A stretch of 64,000 nucleotides of DNA. Source: Methylobacterium crusticola. GTDB lineage: Bacteria > Pseudomonadota > Alphaproteobacteria > Rhizobiales > Beijerinckiaceae. Each line of letters begins with the position of its first letter. The first letter of the stretch is position 1. Positions 7,854 to 16,060 of this stretch are shown here, one piece after another. The notes under the pieces are model-generated. The model had not been told where the DNA came from. It made no database searches and saw only the letters and a program-made list of their open reading frames with translations. Made by a program: the position numbers and the translations under genes. The stretch spans positions 1 to 64,000 of the forward strand of contig NZ_QOWC01000017.1 in assembly GCF_003574465.1 (NCBI RefSeq), given 5' to 3'.

Positions 7854-9176
7854 GTGATTTTCTCCGACAATCCTTGGGGAACGGGCCTCGGCCTGTTCGC
7901 CATCGTGTTCCTGGTCTTCGCGAACGGGTTCTTCGTCGCAGCCGAGTTCGCCCTCGTGGCGGTGCGGCGCAGCCGGGTTCAGGAGCTCGTCGCCGAGAAG
8001 CGGGCCCAGGCGAGCGCGCTGCAACGGGCCGTCGACCACCTCGACGCGCACCTCGCGGCGACGCAGCTCGGCATCACCATCTCGTCGCTCGCCCTCGGCT
8101 GGGTCGGCGAGCCGGCGCTCGCCCACCTGATCGAGCCGCTCCTGTCCTGGCTGCCGGGCCTGCTCGGCATCGTGGGCGCCCACGCCGTCGCGGTGGCGGT
8201 GTCCTTCGTGATCATCACGGCGCTGCACATCGTGCTGGGGGAGCTCGCGCCCAAGAGCCTGGCGCTCCAGCGCAGCGAGCGGACCGCCCTCGCGATCGTC
8301 GGCCCCCTGCGGGTGTTCCTGCTGATCTTCCGGCCGGCCATCCTGTTCCTGAACGGGCTCGGCAACGGCGTCCTGCGCCTGTGCGGGCTCCAGCCCGGCT
8401 CGGGCGAGGACTCGCTGCACTCCCCGGCCGAGCTGACGCTCCTCGTCGCGGCGAGCCAGGAGGCCGGCCTGATCCAGGAGGCCCAGCAGGAGGCGGTGGC
8501 GCGCATCTTCGGCATCGGCGTGCGCCGCATCCGCGACATCATGACCCCGCGCCACGAGGTCGACTGGATCGACGTGGAGGATTCCCGCGAGGCGGTGCTG
8601 GCGACGATCCGGGCCTGCCGTCACGAGCAGCTGGTGGCGAGCCGGGGCGAGATCCACGAGATCGTGGGCGTGCTGCGCAAGCAGGACATCCTCAACCAGC
8701 TCCTCGACGGCACGCCGATCAACCTCGACGCCATCATCCGCGAGCCCATCGTGGTCCACGAGGGCATGGCGATCCTCAGGGTCCTGGAGACCTTCAAGGC
8801 CAAGCCCGTCCGGATGGCCATCGTGGTCGACGAGTACGGCAGCCTGGAGGGCATCGTCACCCAGACCGACCTCCTGGAGGCCATCGCGGGCGACATCCCG
8901 GAGACCGACGACGACGAGCCGAGCGTGGTCGAGCGGGCCGACGGCTCGCTCCTCATCGACGGCATGATGCCGGCCGTCGACGCCTTCGAGCGCCTGGGCT
9001 TCTCCGAGCGCCCCGACAGCGACGACTTCTCCACCTTCGCGGGCTTCGTGATCTTCCAGCTCGGCCGCATCCCGACCGCCGGCGACAACTTCGAGCGCAA
9101 CGGCTGGCGCTTCGAGGTCGTGGACATGGACAGCCGCCGGGTCGACAAGGTGCTGGCCCAGCGCGTCGAGGCCTGA
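7854..9176 (+). CDS. Hemolysin/CNNM-family membrane protein with CBS domains
   Basis: The product (440 aa, GTG start with a GGGAGGCG site just upstream) has the three-part layout of the CNNM/HlyC/CorC family. Residues 1-190 are the DUF21 transmembrane region, beginning with FANGFFVAAEFALV. A pair of CBS domains follows at about 215-335, around IMTPRHEVDWID and VVDEYGSLEGIVT, and a CorC_HlyC domain at about 345-430 completes it. Such proteins act in Mg2+/Co2+ homeostasis or efflux. The name hemolysin is historical. The gene stands alone, upstream of the lanmodulin-like gene with a 199-bp gap. Confidence 0.9.
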   Translation: MIFSDNPWGTGLGLFAIVFLVFANGFFVAAEFALVAVRRSRVQELVAEKRAQASALQRAVDHLDAHLAATQLGITISSLALGWVGEPALAHLIEPLLSWLPGLLGIVGAHAVAVAVSFVIITALHIVLGELAPKSLALQRSERTALAIVGPLRVFLLIFRPAILFLNGLGNGVLRLCGLQPGSGEDSLHSPAELTLLVAASQEAGLIQEAQQEAVARIFGIGVRRIRDIMTPRHEVDWIDVEDSREAVLATIRACRHEQLVASRGEIHEIVGVLRKQDILNQLLDGTPINLDAIIREPIVVHEGMAILRVLETFKAKPVRMAIVVDEYGSLEGIVTQTDLLEAIAGDIPETDDDEPSVVERADGSLLIDGMMPAVDAFERLGFSERPDSDDFSTFAGFVIFQLGRIPTAGDNFERNGWRFEVVDMDSRRVDKVLAQRVEA

Positions 9177-9222
9177 ACCCGTCCCCGCCGCACGGCCGGG
9201 CCGCGTCGGGCTTGGCCGTGTC

Positions 9223-9256
9223 GGGCTCGGCGGGGCTCCGGGCTCGGCGGGGCTCC
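9223..9256. repeat. 17-bp tandem duplication upstream of the lanmodulin-like gene
   Basis: GGGCTCGGCGGGGCTCC occurs twice head to tail (9223-9239 and 9240-9256). Degenerate GGGCTTGGCC units continue to about 9277. It lies about 120 bp upstream of the lanmodulin-like start and resembles replication slippage. Confidence 0.8.
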
Positions 9257-9375
9257 GGGCTTGGCCGGGCTTGGCCGGATGATTAGGTAGGAGATCGCCG
9301 TGCCGGCCGTTGCGCCCGCCTGGAGGGCACGCGGCCCCATCGGCCGACGACACCGCGACGGAGACTGACGCCATC

Positions 9376-9792
9376 ATGACTGCATCGTTCCGCAAGGCCG
9401 CCCTGCTGACCGCCCTCCTGGCGGCGGCTCCGCTCGCCCTCTCGGCCCAGGCGCTGGCCAAGCCCAAGACCGACCGCACCATCGCGGCCGTCGACACCGA
9501 CTCGGACGGCACCATCGACCTCGCCGAGGCGAAGGCGGCGGCCGGGGCGCTGTTCGACAAGCTGGAGAAGGACCGCGACAGCACCCTCGACACCAAGGAG
9601 CTCCAGGGCCGGGTCAGCCGCAAGGACCTGAAGCAGGCCGACCCCGACAACGACGGCACCCTGACGAAGGACGAGTACCTCACCCTGGTGGAAGCCCGCT
9701 TCAAGGCCGCCGACCCCGACAACGACGGCACGCTCGACGCCAAGGAGCTGAGGACCCCGGCCGGCCGTGCGCTCGCCCGCCTGCTGAAGTAG
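9376..9792 (+). CDS. Lanmodulin-like periplasmic EF-hand protein (divergent paralogue)
   Basis: The product (138 aa) has a signal peptide ending near ALA at 26-28 and four EF-hand loops spaced exactly as in lanmodulin, the picomolar lanthanide-binding periplasmic protein of Methylorubrum. The loops are at 40-51, 64-75, 89-100 and 113-124, with 12, 13 and 12 residues between them. Loops 3 and 4 keep the lanmodulin hallmark Pro at position 2 (DPDNDGT), and loops 1, 2 and 4 keep Asp at position 9. Loop 1 has Thr at position 2. Loop 2 is strongly altered (EKDRDSTLDTKE: Glu at 1, Lys at 2, Ser for Gly at 6), and loop 3 has Thr at 9. It is probably a lanmodulin paralogue with fewer or weaker high-affinity sites; calcium binding is the alternative. 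Confidence 0.85.
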   Translation: MTASFRKAALLTALLAAAPLALSAQALAKPKTDRTIAAVDTDSDGTIDLAEAKAAAGALFDKLEKDRDSTLDTKELQGRVSRKDLKQADPDNDGTLTKDEYLTLVEARFKAADPDNDGTLDAKELRTPAGRALARLLK

Positions 9793-9843
9793 CGCCGCGG
9801 CGGGGCCAGGCATCCGGCCGCGGCGGCCGGCGGTCTGCGTCGC

Positions 9844-9863
9844 GGGGCGGCCCGGGCCGCCCC
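9844..9863. terminator. Perfect 20-bp palindrome between convergent genes
   Basis: GGGGCGGCCC pairs with GGGCCGCCCC without mismatch between the convergent lanmodulin-like gene and the small secreted protein gene. There is no T-tract, so a bidirectional termination or mRNA-end role is only inferred. Confidence 0.45.
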
Positions 9864-9878
9864 CTCCCCTGCCGGGGA

Positions 9879-10112
9879 TCAGTCGCAGCGCTCGCTGTGG
9901 ACGGTCTTGGTGTCGCCGAACTCGTTGGTCTTCCTCACCGTCTTGGTGTCGCAACCGCCGACGGAGCCGGTCGACTCGACCGAGCGCTTCTCCACCACGG
10001 TGTCGCGCTCGACGGGGGCGGAGTCGCGGCGGATCACCGTGACGTCCTCGGCGAGGGCCGGAACCGCGGCGAGGGCCGCGAGGGTCGCGAGGGTGACGAG
10101 GCGGTACTGCAT
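9879..10112 (-). CDS. Small secreted protein of unknown function
   Basis: The product has 77 residues and starts MQYRLVTLATLAALAAVPALA, a clear signal peptide cleaved near residue 21. The mature part is about 56 residues, charged, and rich in Thr/Val/Arg, with two cysteines (in GGCDTKT and the terminal ERCD) that could form one disulfide in the periplasm. I do not recognise the family. It converges on the lanmodulin-like gene, which is also secreted, but a link is not shown. A Met 14 codons upstream is possible, but the chosen start places the signal peptide at the N-terminus. Confidence 0.72.
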   Translation of the reverse strand: MQYRLVTLATLAALAAVPALAEDVTVIRRDSAPVERDTVVEKRSVESTGSVGGCDTKTVRKTNEFGDTKTVHSERCD

Positions 10113-10441
10113 GGGGATCTCCCGGCTGGGCTCGAGGTCGCCCTCCAAACGCAACCATGGAGAAAAGGGTTCCTTGTTGCCTGCTCAGGTTGCGCCCACA
10201 GCAGATCCGGGCGCCGGCCGGGATCCCGCAAGATCCCGGATCGCGCGCCGGCGCCCTGAAAACGGCGCGAATCACCGCTGAACTGCCGGGCGGCCCGGAA
10301 CGGCCGGGCGGGACGGCGCGGTGTGGTCTCGCCATCCTGCCCGCTCCTCCTTGATCCTGGGTGATTTTTCTGCGAGCCCCGTGACACCGCGCGGAGAACC
10401 GGGCCCGGTTCGCGGGGTGTTCCCCGAAGGAGACCCCCGCC
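10113..10441. other. Divergent intergenic region, small secreted protein / nucleotidyl cyclase
   Basis: This 329-bp stretch holds no supported gene. An inverted repeat of GGGATC elements (GGGATCCCGCAAGATCCC, about 10220-10237) could form a stem. The cyclase end carries a GAAGGAG ribosome site before the GTG at 10442. Confidence 0.5.
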
Positions 10442-11620
10442 GTGTCGCGTGCCGATCCCTTCGACCGCACCCCCTCGGAGGACTCGGCCCCACCGCCCCG
10501 GGGCGCGCTCGCACGCCTCGCCGCCCTGGCGCGGCCCACCTCGGTCCCGATCCCGCAGCACGTCTGGTTCTGGATCGGCATCCTGCTCCTGAGCGCGGGG
10601 GCGGGGCTCCTCTACGACGCCATCTTCAAGAACGGCATCCCGCTCGTCGCCGCGATCTACGGCTTCTGCACCGGCGCCTGCGCCCTGACGCTGGAGCGGG
10701 GCACCCTGATGCCGGGGCTCCAGGCCCGCCTGCGCCGGCTGCCGACCTTCCTGTACGTGCCCATCGCCGAGCTCGCCTACGTGGGGATGATCACGCTCGG
10801 CCACGCCATCGGCGGCGTGGTGGTGTGGAGCACCGGCCTGAGCCCGGAGCCCTTCGCCGAGGCGGTGATCCCCTCGCTGCGGGTCCTCGTCTACGCGCTC
10901 GCGGTCTCGGCCCTGCTGGTCTTCGTCGTGCGCATGCGCGACCTGATCGGCGCCGAGATCTTCGTCAACCTGCTGGTCGGGCGCTACCACAAGCCGGTCG
11001 AGGAGGAGCGCATCTTCCTGTTCGTCGACGTGGTCGGCTCCACCGCCTACGCGGAGACCCACGGCGCCCTCAAGGCGCAGGCGTTCCTCAGCACGGTCTT
11101 CGCCGCCCTGGCCGAGCCGGTGCGGCGCTGCCAGGGCTCGACCGACGACTTCATCGGCGACATGGCGCTGATCACCTGGCCCATGGCGCGGGGGCTCCAG
11201 GACGCCCGCTGCGTCGCCTGCGTGTTCGCGATCCGCGACGGCCTGGCCCGCGAGGCGGCGGCCTGGGAGGAGCGCTTCGGCACCGTGCCGGAGATCCGCG
11301 CCGCCCTGCACGGCGGCCCCGTCGTCACCGCGGAGGTCGGGGTCGACCGGCACAAGATCGCGTATTTCGGCGACGCCGTGAACGTCACCGCCCGGCTGGA
11401 GGCGCTCTGCCGGACCCTCGACGCCCCGGTGCTGATCTCCGGGGACCTCCTGGCGAAGCTGCCGCGCATGCCGGAGGGCATCCGGGCGAGGTCCCTCGGC
11501 GAGCACGCGGTGCGGGGCCGCGACCGCTGCCTGGCCGTGACCGCGCTCGAGCGGGGCGCCCGGCTGCGGGAGGTCGCCCCCCCGAACCCGGCCGGCGACA
11601 GGCAGCGGGCGCGGGTCTGA
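10442..11620 (+). CDS. Membrane-anchored class III adenylate/guanylate cyclase
   Basis: The product (392 aa, GTG start after GAAGGAG) makes cAMP or cGMP. Residues 40-170 hold about four membrane helices. A linker (about 170-187) leads to a class III catalytic domain. The metal-binding aspartates are Asp196 in FLFVDVVGS and Asp240 in DDFIGDM. The substrate-reading stretch HKIAYFGDAVNVTARLE at 304-320 has the base-contacting lysine and the transition-state Asn/Arg. All core residues appear intact, so activity is expected. Substrate choice cannot be fixed from sequence alone. The architecture of membrane region plus one cyclase domain is frequent in rhizobia, which carry many such genes. Confidence 0.9.
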   Translation: MSRADPFDRTPSEDSAPPPRGALARLAALARPTSVPIPQHVWFWIGILLLSAGAGLLYDAIFKNGIPLVAAIYGFCTGACALTLERGTLMPGLQARLRRLPTFLYVPIAELAYVGMITLGHAIGGVVVWSTGLSPEPFAEAVIPSLRVLVYALAVSALLVFVVRMRDLIGAEIFVNLLVGRYHKPVEEERIFLFVDVVGSTAYAETHGALKAQAFLSTVFAALAEPVRRCQGSTDDFIGDMALITWPMARGLQDARCVACVFAIRDGLAREAAAWEERFGTVPEIRAALHGGPVVTAEVGVDRHKIAYFGDAVNVTARLEALCRTLDAPVLISGDLLAKLPRMPEGIRARSLGEHAVRGRDRCLAVTALERGARLREVAPPNPAGDRQRARV

Positions 11621-12156
11621 TCGCGCGCCGGGGCGGGCCCGAGGCCCGCGCGGACGTCCCCCGCCAAGGCCTCGGGACCCGGGAATCGCGCAACCCCATG
11701 GGCCGCGATAGAATTGCCCGGCTCGTGCGCGCCCGCACAACTGGCCCTGCCGGCGCGGGAATTGCGGGACCCGGCCGCGGGAGCTTCACCTTATTGCGTA
11801 GGGCGACCACGGGGAAGCCCGGGAACCAGCGAGATCTTCTCGCGTTGTGTCGCCCGCCCGGAGGCTGCGGGCCCGGCATAACCCAAGGTGCACGCTGGTC
11901 CCTCCCCACAGCACCTCAGATCGAGCCCACCCACGGCAACGCTCACGCCAGCACAGGCTCCACGCCCCGGGGCTTCAACAAGAAATTCAACCGGAGCTTG
12001 ACGACAAGGCTCGCCTCTTTCCTTTTTTCTCTTGCGACGACGGCGCCGACGCAATAGTTGCTGAGGGCAGCTAAGACAGGCCGGCTCCGCGGCATGCGAA
12101 TCCTGAGGCGGGAATGTCTAAGCGGTTTTGGCATCTAGCCCGCACAGAGGGTCCGC
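11621..12156. other. 536-bp intergenic region upstream of the MucR-type gene
   Basis: No supported gene. The last 200 bases are less GC-rich than their surroundings and contain a pyrimidine tract (TCTTTCCTTTTTTCT, about 12018-12032) preceded by a TTGACG. MucR-type regulators usually bind AT-rich DNA upstream of their own gene, so autoregulation here is plausible but not demonstrated. Confidence 0.4.
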
Positions 12157-12642
12157 ATGATGGGTGAGAGTGAGACGTCGACGGATTACATCGAACTGGC
12201 CGCCGACATTGTGTCGGCTTTCGTGAGCAACAACTCGATTCAGGTGACGGACCTGCCCGCCCTGATCGCATCGGTCCACAGCACCCTCGGGGCGCTCGGA
12301 GCCGGGCCCGCCGCCGCCAAGGCCGAGCCGCTCACCCCGGCCGTTCCGGTCAAGAAGTCGATCATGCCGGACTACCTGGTCTGCCTCGAGGACGGCAAGA
12401 AGTTCAAGTCGCTGAAGCGCCACCTGCGCACCCGGTACGGGCTCTCGCCGGAGGATTACAGGGCGCGCTGGAACCTGTCGCCCGACTACCCGATGGTGGC
12501 GCCGAACTACGCGGCGGCCCGCTCGGAACTCGCCAAGACGATGGGACTGGGCCAGCAGCGGCGCAAGTCGCAGGGCCGCCCGGCCGCCTCGGACGAGGCG
12601 GCCGCCCCGCGCCGCCGTCGCGCCGGCGCGGCCGAGGCCTGA
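12157..12642 (+). CDS. Ros/MucR-family transcriptional regulator
   Basis: The product (161 aa) is a small DNA-binding regulator of the Ros/MucR family, which controls exopolysaccharide, motility and host-interaction genes in alphaproteobacteria. The N-terminal 45 residues are the oligomerisation region. The single zinc-finger-like domain (about 70-135) contains VCLEDGKKFKSLKRHLRTRYGLSPEDY and DYPMVAPNYAAARSELAKTMGLGQQRR. Of the four zinc ligands in Ros, only Cys76 and His89 are plainly kept: the second Cys is Asp79 and the second His is Tyr94. Some Mesorhizobium homologues fold with altered or no zinc, so function may be retained. The tail is Arg/Ala-rich. The ATG at 12160 is an equally possible start. 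Confidence 0.92.
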   Translation: MMGESETSTDYIELAADIVSAFVSNNSIQVTDLPALIASVHSTLGALGAGPAAAKAEPLTPAVPVKKSIMPDYLVCLEDGKKFKSLKRHLRTRYGLSPEDYRARWNLSPDYPMVAPNYAAARSELAKTMGLGQQRRKSQGRPAASDEAAAPRRRRAGAAEA

Positions 12643-12697
12643 GCGCCGCGCGACCCTCGCCGGGCCCGCGCGCGGACCCGGCGCGGCGGGACGCGCC

Positions 12698-13480
12698 TCA
12701 ATCCCAGTCGGGGTTCGGCCGCTCGCCGATGAAGCAGTTGGCGCGCGGCTCGCCCTGCGCGGGCCGCACCAGGGGTCCGGCGTCGCGGTCGGCGACCTCG
12801 CGGATGATCTTGGTGCGGATGGCCGCCGCGAACTGCTCGCGCTCGCGCACCGGCACCATGAAGCTGCCGCTGCCGCCGATGACGCAGTCCCGGTAGTAGA
12901 GGTCGAGGTCCTTGATGTCCCACGGCCCGCTGGGCTCGCGGATCATCAGCGGCAGGCCGTTGATCACGATGCCCTGGCGCACGGCGTCGTCCCGCGCCTT
13001 CGTGACCGACCGGCCCTGGTTGTTGGGGCCGTCGCCCGAGACGTCGATCACCCGCCGGCCCGCCTCGAAGGCGGTGCTGCCGAGGAGCCCGACCGAGAAG
13101 TCGATGGCGCTCGCGATCGAGGTCCAGGTCGAGCGCCGCGGCGGGCTCTGCTCCAGCCGCTCCGCGAAGCCGCCGGCATCCTCCGGCCCGGCGATGACGG
13201 TCCAGGGCACCACCACCCGCTGGTTGCCGACCCCCGCCCACTCGACGTAGGTGACGGCGATCCGGCCGACGAGGCCCTGGTGGATCGCCTGGTGCACGGC
13301 TGCCGACCGGAAGGCCGCCACGTAGCCGTCCCGCTGCACCGCCTGCTCGTCGGACGTCATCGACAGCGACACGTCCACGGCCAGCACCAGCGCGACGTCG
13401 ACCTCCGTCGCCGGCTCGGCGGCGAGGGCGGAGCCGGCCACCAGCACGCAGGCGAGCAGTGCGGCGAAGCATGATTTCAT
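12698..13480 (-). CDS. DUF1194 protein with a VWA-like fold, secreted
   Basis: The product (260 aa) has a signal peptide (MKSCFAALLACVLVAGSALA, cleaved near 21) and then a von Willebrand A-like domain matching DUF1194. The metal site DVSLSMTS (Asp36, Ser38, Ser40) has the MIDAS DxSxS form, and a conserved RVIDVSGDGPNNQG segment follows. Such proteins are probably periplasmic adhesion or assembly factors with bound Mg2+; no precise role is known. A shorter start was chosen because the signal peptide then begins at the N-terminus, while upstream frame is low-complexity. It is convergent with the MucR-type gene; a GC hairpin at 12658-12683 lies between them. Confidence 0.88.
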   Translation of the reverse strand: MKSCFAALLACVLVAGSALAAEPATEVDVALVLAVDVSLSMTSDEQAVQRDGYVAAFRSAAVHQAIHQGLVGRIAVTYVEWAGVGNQRVVVPWTVIAGPEDAGGFAERLEQSPPRRSTWTSIASAIDFSVGLLGSTAFEAGRRVIDVSGDGPNNQGRSVTKARDDAVRQGIVINGLPLMIREPSGPWDIKDLDLYYRDCVIGGSGSFMVPVREREQFAAAIRTKIIREVADRDAGPLVRPAQGEPRANCFIGERPNPDWD

Positions 13481-13753
13481 CCGGGGTCTCCCGCGCGCCG
13501 GCCGGCGAAGGGTGGAGGATGCAAGGATCGGACGAGGACGGCCCGCCGCGCAAGCACCCGGAGGGCGACGCGTCGACACGCTCCCGTGAGCGGCCGCCCG
13601 CCCGGATCGCCCGCCGGTCGCGCCGCGCCGCGAGCCGCGCCGCGCCCACCAAGTCGCCTGTGGATGCCGCCCGGATCGGCCATCGCGCCCGCGCGCCCTT
13701 AGTGCCCGCGCAACGGCCCGGGAGCGACAGTGCGGCACCGAGGAGGGGATTCC

Positions 13754-14509
13754 ATGGCCGCGCCGCGCAGCATCGCCGACCGCCTGTTCTGGCCGATCGT
13801 GGCCGGCGGCGTCGCGAGCCTGTGGTTCGGCCGGGCCGCGCTCGCCGTCGCGGGCGTGGTGGTGCTGGGGATCGTGCTGCATCGCCTCGGGCGCGGCGGC
13901 CGCTTCCGGCGGCGGGTGCGCGCCCTCGCGCGGCGCCACGCCGGCACCCTGAGCCTGCGCCGCCGCCAGGAGACCTTCGTCGACGCCTACGGCAACGAGA
14001 TCCTGGACGGCTGGCTGCGCGAGCGCACCTACTTCGCCGAGCGCACGATCCTGCCGCGCCTGGAGGCGGAGGGCTACGGCGACCTCGTGGAGGCGCGCTG
14101 GGAGGAGGTGCTGGGCATCGTGGAGGCCGCCTCCCTGGCCGAGGTCCCGGACGAGACCGCCCTCCTGCCCGACGACGGCCTCGCCTACGAGCGCTTCTGC
14201 GCCGCCCTCCTGGAGCGCGCCGGCTGGAACGCCCGCACCACCCGGGCCGCCGGCGACCAGGGCGCCGACATCGTGGCCGAGCGCGACGGCGTGCGCCTGG
14301 TGGTGCAGTGCAAGCGCTACGCGAAGCCGGTCGGCAACGGCGCCGTGCAGGAGGTGGTGGCGGCCCGCGGCTACTGGAACGCCGACCGCGCCGCCGTGGT
14401 GTCGAATGCCGGCTTCACGCCGGCCGCCCGCAAGCTCGCCGGGGCGACCGACGTGCTGCTGCTGCACCATGACGAGTTGCAGGGGCTGCGGCCGCGCCGC
14501 GCCGGTTAG
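13754..14509 (+). CDS. Membrane-anchored Mrr-like restriction endonuclease-fold protein
   Basis: The product (251 aa) has one or two hydrophobic helices at residues 12-45, a basic linker and a helical region, and ends in a Mrr-type nuclease domain (about 145-240). The active-site elements are visible: GDQGADIVAERDG with the catalytic Asp, and VVQCKRYAKPVGNGAVQEV with the QxK motif. The domain ends with AAVVSNAGFTPAARKLA. The family includes type IV restriction enzymes cutting modified DNA, but the membrane-anchored versions have no settled function. The ATG at 13754 follows a strong AGGAGGGG site. There is no methylase partner nearby, so a classical restriction-modification pair is unlikely. 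Confidence 0.85.
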   Translation: MAAPRSIADRLFWPIVAGGVASLWFGRAALAVAGVVVLGIVLHRLGRGGRFRRRVRALARRHAGTLSLRRRQETFVDAYGNEILDGWLRERTYFAERTILPRLEAEGYGDLVEARWEEVLGIVEAASLAEVPDETALLPDDGLAYERFCAALLERAGWNARTTRAAGDQGADIVAERDGVRLVVQCKRYAKPVGNGAVQEVVAARGYWNADRAAVVSNAGFTPAARKLAGATDVLLLHHDELQGLRPRRAG

Positions 14510-14510
14510 G

Positions 14511-14530
14511 GCGGCCCGGGACCGGGCCGC
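14511..14530 (+). terminator. Hairpin after the Mrr-like gene
   Basis: GCGGCCCGG and CCGGGCCGC form a perfect 9-bp stem with a 2-base loop directly after the stop codon at 14509. There is no T-run, so it is a weak or Rho-assisted terminator at best. It lies between convergent genes. Confidence 0.45.
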
Positions 14531-14550
14531 GGCACCTCGCCGGGCCGCGG

Positions 14551-16050
14551 CTACTCGTCGGGCCGCGGCGCCTGCCCGTCGTCGATCGGCAGCGGCCGGA
14601 ACTGCTTCAGCTCCTCCCCGCCCGGCAGGCTGCGGGTGTCCCAGCCCCCGCCCAGGGCCCGGATCAGCGCGACCGCGTTGGTGAAGCGGTTGAGCCGGAT
14701 CAGGAGCGCCGTGACCTCGTTGTTCAGCTCCAGCGCCTGGGCGGTCACCACCGTGGTGTAGTTCTGGGTGCCGGCCCGGTACTCGTTGAGGGCGATCTCC
14801 ACCGCCCGGCGGGAGGATTGCACCGCCACGTCCTGGGCGGCGGCCTGCCGGGTCAGGATGCGCTGGCCGGCGAGCCCGTTCTCGACCTCCTGGAAGGCGG
14901 TGAGCACCGTCTGGCGGTAGGTCGCGACGCTCGCGTCGTAGGCGGCCTCCACGGCCTGGAGGGCGGCGGTGCGGGCGCCGCCGTCGAACAGGGTCTGGCT
15001 GCCGTTGGCCGCCACCGACCAGAAGGTGTTGGCGGCCGAGAAGAAGGCGCGGGCCGGATCGCCCGCGATGCCGCCGTTCGCCGACAGGGTGACGGTCGGG
15101 TAGAAGGCCGCCACCGCGACGCCGATCTGCTCGCTCTGCGACTGCACGCGGCGCTCGGCCTCGGCGATGTCGGGGCGGCGCTCAAGGAGGTCCGAGGGCA
15201 CGCTCACCGGCACGCCCGGCGGGCGCACCGGCAGGGTGCCGCGGGCGAGCGTCAGCTCCGAGGGCGGCCGGCCGATCAGGGTCGCGATGGCGTGCTCGAG
15301 GTTCGCCCGCTGCAACCCCACCGCGATGGCCTGGGCCTGGGTGGACTGGAGCTGGGTCTGGGCCGTGATCACGTCGGAGCGGGCCGCGACCCCGGCGGCG
15401 TACTGGTTCTGGGTGATCGCCAGCGAGCGCTGGTAGGCCTGCACGGTCTGGTCGAGGAGCCGCTGCAGCGCCTCCTGGTAGCGCAGCTGGTAGTACGCGG
15501 AGGCGAGCTCGGCCTGGTTGGCGAGGCGGACCGCCGCGAGGTCGGCGGCGCTGGCCTGGGCGGCCGCGACGTCGCTCTCGATCAGGCGCCGGATGCGGCC
15601 GAACAGGTCGAGCTCCCAGCTCGCCGAGCCCTGGAGCGTCAGGGTCGTGCGCTCGATCCCGGCCGTGCTCGAGCGGCTGATGCCGGGCGCGCCGAGCACC
15701 GTCGGGAAGAGCTGGGCGCGGGATTCCTGCACGAGCGCCCGGGCCTGCCGGTAGGCGGCGACGGCGGCCCGGAGATTCTGGTTGTCGACGTCGATCAGGC
15801 GGATCAGGCGGTCGAGGGCGGGATCGCGGAACACGCGCCACCAGTCGCCCCGGTCCGCCTCGTCCCGCGGCCGGGCCGGGCGCCAGGCGCGGGGCGGCAT
15901 GCCGGCGGGCCGCGCCCCGCCCTCCTTGAAGGCGGGCGGCGTCTCGACGGAGGGGCGCGCGTAGTCCGGCCCGACGAGGCAGCCGGCGAGCAGGATCGGC
16001 AGGAGGGCCCCCGCCCCGACGCGGGGCGCGCGCGACAGGCGTGGCGTCAT
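14551..16050 (-). CDS. RND efflux outer-membrane lipoprotein (NodT/OprM family)
   Basis: The product (499 aa) is the outer-membrane channel of a tripartite efflux pump. A lipoprotein signal ends in LLAGC with the acylated Cys24. The family opening follows (CLVGPDYARPSVETPPAFKE), then two OEP repeats with long coiled-coil regions, the DWW segment near 75-80, and the conserved NAGIAG-like turn SANGGIAGDPARA. It is the last gene of a minus-strand run of adaptor, pump, pump and channel, starting 11 bp after the second pump. This is the order of muxABC-opmB in Pseudomonas. The channel trimer probably docks on the adaptor encoded at 22711-24174. Confidence 0.92.
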   Translation of the reverse strand: MTPRLSRAPRVGAGALLPILLAGCLVGPDYARPSVETPPAFKEGGARPAGMPPRAWRPARPRDEADRGDWWRVFRDPALDRLIRLIDVDNQNLRAAVAAYRQARALVQESRAQLFPTVLGAPGISRSSTAGIERTTLTLQGSASWELDLFGRIRRLIESDVAAAQASAADLAAVRLANQAELASAYYQLRYQEALQRLLDQTVQAYQRSLAITQNQYAAGVAARSDVITAQTQLQSTQAQAIAVGLQRANLEHAIATLIGRPPSELTLARGTLPVRPPGVPVSVPSDLLERRPDIAEAERRVQSQSEQIGVAVAAFYPTVTLSANGGIAGDPARAFFSAANTFWSVAANGSQTLFDGGARTAALQAVEAAYDASVATYRQTVLTAFQEVENGLAGQRILTRQAAAQDVAVQSSRRAVEIALNEYRAGTQNYTTVVTAQALELNNEVTALLIRLNRFTNAVALIRALGGGWDTRSLPGGEELKQFRPLPIDDGQAPRPDE

Positions 16051-16060
16051 AGGGGCGGCG

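Noticed and set aside
11791..12054. 87-codon minus-strand frame upstream of the MucR-type gene
   Set aside because: It starts with a run of Arg and Lys, has no ribosome site and no family resemblance, and occupies the probable MucR promoter.
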